Positions 1 through 4,945 of a stretch of DNA of 6,372 bases are shown one piece after another. The position numbers and the translations under genes were made by a program. The stretch lies in NCBI GenBank assembly GCA_955652215.1, contig CATPAX010000232.1, positions 1 through 6,372 of the forward strand, given 5' to 3'. Below the pieces are notes generated by a model. It saw only the letters and a program-made list of their open reading frames with translations. It made no database searches and was not told the origin of the DNA. Within the stretch, counting starts at the first letter, position 1. The number at the start of each line of letters is the position of its first letter. Origin of the DNA: an uncultured Solirubrobacteraceae bacterium. GTDB taxonomy: Bacteria > Actinomycetota > Thermoleophilia > Solirubrobacterales > Solirubrobacteraceae.

Positions 1-1863
1 GCCTCGGCGGCACGCGCCCAGCCCACGCCGGCGGTGCCGGCAGTAATCGACGGGCCAAGCCCGGACATAGCCGCCCCGGCCGGCCTCGGAATATCCGTGG
101 CACGCGATGGCACCGGCGGCCTCGTCTACCTCAAACAGGTTGCGGGCGTCGCGCACGTGTTCGTCTCCGTGCTCGCCGGTGGAACCTTTCGGCAGCCGGT
201 CGAGGTTGACCCGGCCCTCGCCGGTCCTTCGTCTCAGCCCGTGCTGGCAGCGGGCAACGGAGGCTTGCTGGAAATCGCGTTCATCAACGGCGGCCGGCTG
301 TACGTCGTGCAGCAGGCAGCGTCGACAGCGGCCCTCGGTGCGCCGACCTCGCTGTTCGCGGGCGCGACGAACCCGGCGATCCAGATGACGAACTTCGGGA
401 AGGCGTACCTGGCGTTCACCGCGAGCGACGGTGCCGGCTTCGACGTCAGGACGGCCTACTACTACGCCGGACAGTGGTCCCTCGAGGCAGCTCCACTGAA
501 TGCCATTCCCGCAGACAACGCGGGGACTGGAGCCGGGCGTCCCGCCGTTGCGGCCGCCGGGGATGGAGTCGCGATCGTCGCGTGGGGCGAGAATGGGCAC
601 GTTTACACCCGGCGCGTGTGGGCGACCGCGCCGAGCGTCGTGTTCGAGCAGGCGGATGCGCCGCTGCCGGGCTGCTCGGAGACCTCCGCCGGGCAGCCCG
701 CGGTTTCGGCCGGCGGAGACTCTTCGTACGCGCCCGTCGCGTTTGCAGAGCTCCTGACCTGCGGCGGCCAGTCGCAGTCCCGCGTGCTGGTCAACCGGCT
801 CCACGCCTCGGTCTATGACGGCGTCACGCCGGCCGACGGGCTTCCCCCGCCGCCTAGCGACGGCGCCGCCCAGCCACGGGTAGCGGTCACCGAGTACGGC
901 ACCGGCTGGGTCACCTCGGCCCGCGTCGGCGCTCGCGACGTCTATGCGATGGCGCTCGGCTCGAACGGCTCGCCCGGCCCGGTCGCCCAGATCAACGGTC
1001 TCCCGAACGCCTCCGCCCCCGACGCCGTTCCGGCGGTCGCTGGGCTGTTCTCCGATCTGATCGCCTGGCAGCACGATCCAGGCGCCTCACAGATGCCGGA
1101 GATCCGTATCCGGTACGCCCCACAGGAGTCCGGGCTCGGACCGGAGCAGGTCCTGTCATCGACCGCGCAAGGACCCACCGACGCGGCCGCGGGGCTGGCC
1201 GGCGGGGGAGACGTGGCCGGCGACGCAGTCGTCGCTTGGGTCCAGGGCACCCCGGGCGCGCTGGCGATCGTCGTGGCGCAGCTGTACCAGCCGCCCCGAA
1301 CGCCGGTACCGGCCACGGTCTTTCGGTATGTCCAGACCACGACGCCGACGCTCAGCTGGAGCGCGGCGGGCGCGGTGTGGGGGCCGATCAGCTATCTCGT
1401 CACGCTCGACGGCGCTCAGATCGCGCAGACGTTCGCCACGTCCGCGCGGGCCGCGAGCGCCCTCACGCAGGGGGCCCACTCCTGGTCGGTGGTTGCAGCC
1501 AATCCTGCGGGCTTGCAGCGCTCCTCGCGGACGGCCACCGTATTTGTGGACACGATCGCGCCGCTGGTGAGGTTCAAGGTCACAGGTCACCGGCGTGCGG
1601 GCTCGGTGGTTCACATCTCGGTTTCGTACACCGATGCCCCGCCACCTCTGCCGGCGGCCGATGCTTCGGGTGTCGCACAGGTGCTGGTCAAGTGGGGAGA
1701 TGGCTCTCGATATGTCATTCACCACGGCAAGTTTCACGCCTACAAGCGTCCAGGCCGCTACAAGGTCACGGTCATCGTCAAAGACCGAGCCGGCAACACG
1801 ACGGTCGTCGTCGGATATGTGCGCATCCGCCCCGCAAAGGCCGCTCGGCGCCGCTCGCATTAG
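1..1863 (+). CDS. Secreted repeat protein with propeller-like, Ig/FnIII-like and C-terminal PKD-like domains (5' partial)
   Basis: The reading frame is open to the first base, so the true start and most of a signal peptide lie to the left. Its first codons read ASAARAQPTP, resembling the end of a signal peptide (ARA then Q). Residues are numbered here from the GTG at 34, probably not the real start. About eight degenerate units begin near residues 15, 69, 114, 170, 222, 281, 329 and 381. Each has a proline, a short strand, a Gly turn and a hydrophobic strand (as in QPAVSAGGD), which suggests a beta-propeller. Residues 438-508 look like an Ig/fibronectin type III domain (TLSW, SYLVTLDG, HSWSVVAANPAG). 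Residues 510-598 form a PKD-like domain with KWGDGS at 553-558 and YKVTVIVKDRAGN. The tail is basic (KAARRRSH). Only two cysteines are present, C214 and C243. There is no LPXTG motif or C-terminal membrane segment. An extracellular or cell-surface binding role is inferred; no enzyme motif or specific function is recognised. Confidence 0.8.
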   Translation, partial: ASAARAQPTPAVPAVIDGPSPDIAAPAGLGISVARDGTGGLVYLKQVAGVAHVFVSVLAGGTFRQPVEVDPALAGPSSQPVLAAGNGGLLEIAFINGGRLYVVQQAASTAALGAPTSLFAGATNPAIQMTNFGKAYLAFTASDGAGFDVRTAYYYAGQWSLEAAPLNAIPADNAGTGAGRPAVAAAGDGVAIVAWGENGHVYTRRVWATAPSVVFEQADAPLPGCSETSAGQPAVSAGGDSSYAPVAFAELLTCGGQSQSRVLVNRLHASVYDGVTPADGLPPPPSDGAAQPRVAVTEYGTGWVTSARVGARDVYAMALGSNGSPGPVAQINGLPNASAPDAVPAVAGLFSDLIAWQHDPGASQMPEIRIRYAPQESGLGPEQVLSSTAQGPTDAAAGLAGGGDVAGDAVVAWVQGTPGALAIVVAQLYQPPRTPVPATVFRYVQTTTPTLSWSAAGAVWGPISYLVTLDGAQIAQTFATSARAASALTQGAHSWSVVAANPAGLQRSSRTATVFVDTIAPLVRFKVTGHRRAGSVVHISVSYTDAPPPLPAADASGVAQVLVKWGDGSRYVIHHGKFHAYKRPGRYKVTVIVKDRAGNTTVVVGYVRIRPAKAARRRSH

Positions 1864-1969
1864 CCACCCTCGAGCTCGGCTACGTGCCCGAGGAGTTCGC
1901 CTCGTTCGTGCCGGGCTGGATCGCGAATGTCTCCACTGACGCCGGCCGCAATCTCGGCTTTACTTCGGT

Positions 1970-1996
1970 GGCGCCTTCCGGCGCCGGATCCGGATC
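1970..1996. repeat. Palindrome cluster: GC-rich hairpin plus overlapping 10-bp palindrome
   Basis: GGCGCC at 1970-1975 and GGCGCC at 1980-1985 flank TTCC, giving a perfect 6-bp all-GC stem with a 4-nt loop. Immediately after it, CCGGAT is repeated in tandem (1984-1995), creating the perfect palindromes CCGGATCCGG (1984-1993) and GATCCGGATC (1987-1996). No T-run follows on the + strand, so this is not a canonical intrinsic terminator. It could end transcription of the upstream gene in a U-tract-independent way, or be an operator about 120 nt before gcvT. Short GC palindromes also arise by chance in DNA of this composition. Confidence 0.4.
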
Positions 1997-2099
1997 TACG
2001 CCGACTGCGGCTCTTGGCGCGGGTGGGATAGCTCGCGAGGCGACGACGCGGCCGGGAAGAGCGCGGATGCAGACGCTGTAGTGCGAGGCGCGTTTCTAC

Positions 2100-2105
2100 T
2101 AGCCT
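2100..2105 (+). promoter_or_regulatory. Putative -10 element for leaderless gcvT transcription
   Basis: TAGCCT fits the TANNNT pattern of actinobacterial -10 hexamers and ends 7 nt before the GTG of gcvT. That spacing would put the transcription start at or next to the start codon. No usable Shine-Dalgarno sequence precedes this GTG: the only GGA (2106-2108) is 4 nt away, too close to act as one. The -35 region at the usual distance (about 2077-2082, TGTAGT) matches TTGACA poorly. The arrangement is typical of leaderless mRNAs in actinobacteria, but the call rests on a six-base match with low information content. Confidence 0.4.
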
Positions 2106-2112
2106 GGACCCG

Positions 2113-3192
2113 GTGACATCGACAGCGCCTCAGAGCTCGCTCAAGCGAACACCGCTGTTCGAGCTCCACGGCGCCGCAGGCGCGAAGCTCGTCCCGTTCG
2201 CCGGCTGGGAGATGCCCGTTCAGTATCAGGGAATCCGTGAGGAGCACATCGCCGTGCGCCGCGACGTTGGCATCTTCGACGTCTCGCATATGGGGCAGAT
2301 CGAGAGCCGAGGTCCGGAGGCTATGCAGTTCCTGCAGGGCCTCCTCTCCAATGACCTCCGCAGGCTCGTGGAGGGCGGCGCGCAATACAGCGTGATGTGT
2401 CGTACGGACGGGGGAGTCCTCGACGACCTTTTCACCTACAGGCTCGCGGAGTGCCGGTTCCTGACCGTCACGAACTCGGCCAACCACGAGAAGGACCTGG
2501 CGTGGTTCTCCAAGCACGCAAAGGAGTTCGACGTCGACGTGCTCGACCACCAGAACGACTACGCGATGCTTGCCGTGCAGGGACCGCGTGCCCGTGATCT
2601 GGTGCGCTCGCTCGCCGATGGCGCGCTGCCGCCGCGGTTTCGCTGCGCACAGCGCACGATCGCGGGCTCGCCGATGCTCGTATGCGGGACTGGATACACC
2701 GGCGAGGACGGCGTGGAGCTGCTGCTCGACCCAGACGCCGCGCCGGGGGTCTGGACCGCGATCACCGATGCCGGCGCGACTCCGGCTGGGCTCGGGGCGC
2801 GCGACACGCTCCGTCTCGAAGCTTGCTTTCACCTCTACGGCAACGACCTGAGCGAGGATCGCGGGCCAATCGAGGCGGGGCTCGGGTGGTGCTGCAAGGA
2901 GGAGACAGGCTTCATCGGCTCCGAAGCTGTCGCGGCGGCCCGGGACTCGATCACCGAGAGGCTCGTGCCTTTCACGATCGACGGACCGGGAATCGCGCGG
3001 CAGGGCAACCAGGTGCTCGGTGACGGCGTGGTCACCAGCGGCTCGTTCTCTCCCTGCCTGGAGCGGGGGATCGGGATGGCATATGTTCCGATCGAGCGCG
3101 CGGAGCCGGGCACCTCGATCGAAATCGACGTCCGGGGCCGGACCCGGCCCGCGACTGTGCAGCGCAAGCCCCTGTACCGAAAGGGATCGTGA
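2113..3192 (+). CDS. gcvT: Glycine cleavage system T-protein (aminomethyltransferase, EC 2.1.2.10)
   Basis: GcvT takes the aminomethyl group bound to lipoylated H-protein, transfers the one-carbon unit to tetrahydrofolate to give 5,10-methylene-THF, and releases ammonia in the cytoplasm. The 359-residue product is of normal family length and aligns throughout: KRTPLFELHG at 11-20, PFAGWEMPVQY at 28-38, DVSHMG at 56-61, YSVMCRTDGGVLDDL at 92-106, GTGYTGEDGVEL at 192-203, GLGARDTLRLEA at 227-237, ITSG-type VVTSGSFSP at 306-314 and the closing RKPLYRKG. The second aspartate of VLDDL (D105) lines up with catalytic Asp96 of Thermotoga maritima GcvT. The GTG start is chosen because the family N-terminus begins about ten residues later, a stop-free alternative start is absent nearby, and the next in-frame ATG (in EMPVQY) would remove conserved sequence. 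It leads the operon, and its stop lies 2 nt before the preferred gcvH start. Expression is probably leaderless. Confidence 0.97.
   Translation: MTSTAPQSSLKRTPLFELHGAAGAKLVPFAGWEMPVQYQGIREEHIAVRRDVGIFDVSHMGQIESRGPEAMQFLQGLLSNDLRRLVEGGAQYSVMCRTDGGVLDDLFTYRLAECRFLTVTNSANHEKDLAWFSKHAKEFDVDVLDHQNDYAMLAVQGPRARDLVRSLADGALPPRFRCAQRTIAGSPMLVCGTGYTGEDGVELLLDPDAAPGVWTAITDAGATPAGLGARDTLRLEACFHLYGNDLSEDRGPIEAGLGWCCKEETGFIGSEAVAAARDSITERLVPFTIDGPGIARQGNQVLGDGVVTSGSFSPCLERGIGMAYVPIERAEPGTSIEIDVRGRTRPATVQRKPLYRKGS
3181..3186 (+). promoter_or_regulatory. Ribosome binding site deciding the gcvH start
   Basis: The purine run AAGGGA lies inside the last codons of gcvT and ends 8 nt before the ATG at 3195. It is only 2 nt from the alternative GTG at 3189. 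This spacing favours the ATG as the real start of gcvH. Confidence 0.55.
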
Positions 3193-3194
3193 AA

Positions 3195-3581
3195 ATGGCC
3201 GAGGCAAGCTACCCCGAAGACCTCCTGTACCACCCCGAGCACGACTGGGCTCGCCTCGATGGCGAGCAGGCCACGTTCGGGATCACCTGGTTCGCCCAGG
3301 ACGCCTTGGGCGAGGTGGTGTTCTTCGACCCACCGAAGGTCGGAGCCGAGGTCCGCAAGGGCGAGCCGTACACCGAGGTCGAGTCGGTCAAGGCAGTGTC
3401 CGATGTGGTGGCGCCCCTATCCGGTGAGGTCGTGGAAGTCAACGACGCTCTAGAGCAGAACCCGGACAAGATCAACGAGGACCCATACGGGGAAGGGTGG
3501 CTCGTGAAGGTGAAGCTCGCAGACAATTCTGAGACGGACTCGCTGATGGACTCCGCGGCCTACAAAGCCAGCCTGCAGTGA
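3195..3581 (+). CDS. gcvH: Glycine cleavage system H-protein (lipoyl carrier)
   Basis: GcvH is the small lipoylated shuttle that receives the aminomethyl group from the P-protein, presents it to the T-protein and is reoxidised by the L-protein. From the ATG at 3195 it has 128 residues, normal for the family. The N-terminal SYPEDLLYHPEHDWAR and the ITWFAQDALGEVVFFDPP block are characteristic. The lipoylation motif EVESVKAVSDV holds the modified lysine, K66. The segment APLSGEVVEVND and the later NEDPYGEGWLVKV complete the hammerhead fold. The GTG at 3189 would add two residues (VK) and overlap the gcvT stop by 4 nt. I prefer the ATG because AAGGGA sits at good spacing before it and homologues start close to SYPED. 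The gene overlaps gcvPA by 4 nt at its 3' end. Confidence 0.96.
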   Translation: MAEASYPEDLLYHPEHDWARLDGEQATFGITWFAQDALGEVVFFDPPKVGAEVRKGEPYTEVESVKAVSDVVAPLSGEVVEVNDALEQNPDKINEDPYGEGWLVKVKLADNSETDSLMDSAAYKASLQ

Positions 3582-4945
3582 GCAGGTACACGTCCGTCAC
3601 GGACTCCGATCGCAGCGAGATGCTGGCGACGATCGGCGTCGGGTCGATCGAGGAATTGTTCACCGACATCCCGCCGAGCCTGCGGCTCGACCGGCCGCCG
3701 CACCTCGGTGAAGGTCTCTCAGAGCTCGAGGTGTTCGAGGAGCTCCGAGCGCTCGCCTCGCGAAACGTCAGCACCGATGACGAGATCTCGTTTCTCGGGG
3801 CGGGGATGTACGACCACTACATCCCGGCGCTGGTCGATTCGATCACCCAGCGCTCTGAGTTCCTGACCCCCTATACGCCTTACCAGCCGGAGATCTCCCA
3901 GGGCGGCCTGCAGGCGATGTTCGAGTATCAGACGGCCATCAGCGAGCTCACCGGCCTGCCGGTGTCAAACGCATCCGTATACGACGGCCCAAGCGCCGTG
4001 GCGGCCGCGGCGTACGTGGCCAAGCTCTCCCGCGGACGCAGCCGGTTCGTGGTCTCCCGGGGCGTGCATCCGCATTCCCGGGAGGCGCTCCGAACGCTGG
4101 CTCGCGGGTGGAACATGGAGGTGCAGGAGGCCTCGCTGAAGGACGGCCTGACCGAGCTGCCGGAGCTCGACGACCAGGTCAGCGCGGTGATCTTCCAGCA
4201 GCCGAACTTCCTCGGCGCAGTCGAGGATCTGGACGCTGCCGCGGCGGCCGCAACGGAGGCCGGCGCGCTGAGCATCTGCGCGTGCGATCCGGTGTCGTTG
4301 GCACTCCTGAAGGCGCCCGGCGAGTGCGGGGTTGAGATCGCCGTCGGTGAGGGCCAACCGCTCGGCAACCGCCTTGACTTCGGAGGGCCTTCGTTCGGGT
4401 TCTTTGCCACCACCGAGGAGCTGATCAGGCGGATCCCCGGAAGGATCGCCGGCGAGACGCGGGACACCGAAGGCCGCCGGGGATTCGTGCTGACGCTCCA
4501 GACGCGTGAGCAGCACATTCGCAGGGAGCGGGCGACTTCGAACATCACCACCGCCCAGGCGCTGAACGCGCTCGCCGGCGTGATCTATCTGAGTTGGCTG
4601 GGGCGGCGAGGGTTCGTGGAGCTGGCGGAGCTGATCGTGCAGCGCACCGCCTACGCGCGGGACCGTCTATGTGAGATCGAGGGGGTGGAGCTCCTCCACC
4701 AGCAGCCGGTGGTGCGCGAGTTCGCGATCACTCTGCCCGTACCGGTGCAAGAGGCCGTCGCCAAGTGCAGAGAGCGCGGGATCAACCCGGGATATCCGCT
4801 CGGCCGCGATTACCCCGAGCACGCCGATGCACTTCTCGTCGCGCTCACGGAGAGGCGGACCCGATCGGACATCGACAGGCTGGTAGACGTTCTCACGGAC
4901 GCGGTGGGGGCGGCCGCGCCCGCCTTGCCGGGGGTGGCGAGATGA
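3578..4945 (+). CDS. gcvPA: Glycine dehydrogenase (aminomethyl-transferring) subunit 1, P-protein alpha (EC 1.4.4.2)
   Basis: GcvPA is the N-terminal half of a split P-protein and forms a heterodimeric unit with GcvPB; together they decarboxylate glycine with PLP. The 455 residues match the family in length. Visible blocks are RYTSVTDSDRSEMLATIG near the start, FLGAGMYDHYIPALVDSI at 72-89, LTPYTPYQPEISQGGLQAMF at 96-115, ASVYDGPSA at 132-140, FQQPNFLGAVEDL at 206-218, GEGQPLGNRLDFGGPSFGFF at 257-276 and TLQTREQHIRRERATSNI at 306-323. The PLP-binding lysine is not expected here; it is in GcvPB. The GTG start overlaps the gcvH stop as GTGA and places RYT at the position usual in homologues. No Shine-Dalgarno sequence is evident before it, so translation probably depends on coupling to gcvH. 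The 3' end overlaps gcvPB by 4 nt as ATGA. Confidence 0.97.
   Translation: MSRYTSVTDSDRSEMLATIGVGSIEELFTDIPPSLRLDRPPHLGEGLSELEVFEELRALASRNVSTDDEISFLGAGMYDHYIPALVDSITQRSEFLTPYTPYQPEISQGGLQAMFEYQTAISELTGLPVSNASVYDGPSAVAAAAYVAKLSRGRSRFVVSRGVHPHSREALRTLARGWNMEVQEASLKDGLTELPELDDQVSAVIFQQPNFLGAVEDLDAAAAAATEAGALSICACDPVSLALLKAPGECGVEIAVGEGQPLGNRLDFGGPSFGFFATTEELIRRIPGRIAGETRDTEGRRGFVLTLQTREQHIRRERATSNITTAQALNALAGVIYLSWLGRRGFVELAELIVQRTAYARDRLCEIEGVELLHQQPVVREFAITLPVPVQEAVAKCRERGINPGYPLGRDYPEHADALLVALTERRTRSDIDRLVDVLTDAVGAAAPALPGVAR

Larger units (their letters stand above)
1864..2112. other. Intergenic gap between the secreted-protein gene and gcvT
   Basis: This 249-nt stretch separates two functionally unrelated genes. 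It holds a palindrome cluster (1970-1996) and a -10-like element just before gcvT (2100-2105). No tRNA, T-tract terminator or glycine riboswitch core is visible. In the + frame running through 1863-1979 about 33 of 39 codons end in G or C, including the first 21 without exception. That resembles coding DNA, but one long antisense frame shares the same third positions, so the strand cannot be told. A 65-codon frame from GTG 1884 to the stop at 2079-2081 exists, but its second half loses the codon bias and I do not recognise the peptide. I treat it as non-coding or as a possible gene remnant. Confidence 0.6.

Noticed and set aside
1156..1860. 234-codon - strand frame over the 3' half of the secreted-protein gene
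   Set aside because: Arg-rich low-complexity translation without recognisable motifs, while the + frame has clear Ig- and PKD-like domains.
1820..1900. Possible frameshift extending the secreted protein beyond its stop into the frame open at 1863-2081
   Set aside because: The PKD-like domain is complete and followed by a basic tail (RIRPAKAARRRSH) before TAG, a natural end. The downstream frame continues no domain.
1996..3207. 403-codon open frame on the - strand, antisense to nearly all of gcvT
   Set aside because: It mirrors the strongly biased codons of gcvT, which is unambiguous on the + strand. The translation is rich in Arg, Ala and Pro and shows no family motif. Long antisense frames are expected in GC-rich genes.
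3928..4551. Overlapping - strand frames inside gcvPA (207 and 183 codons)
   Set aside because: Both are complements of conserved GcvPA coding sequence with no motifs of their own.
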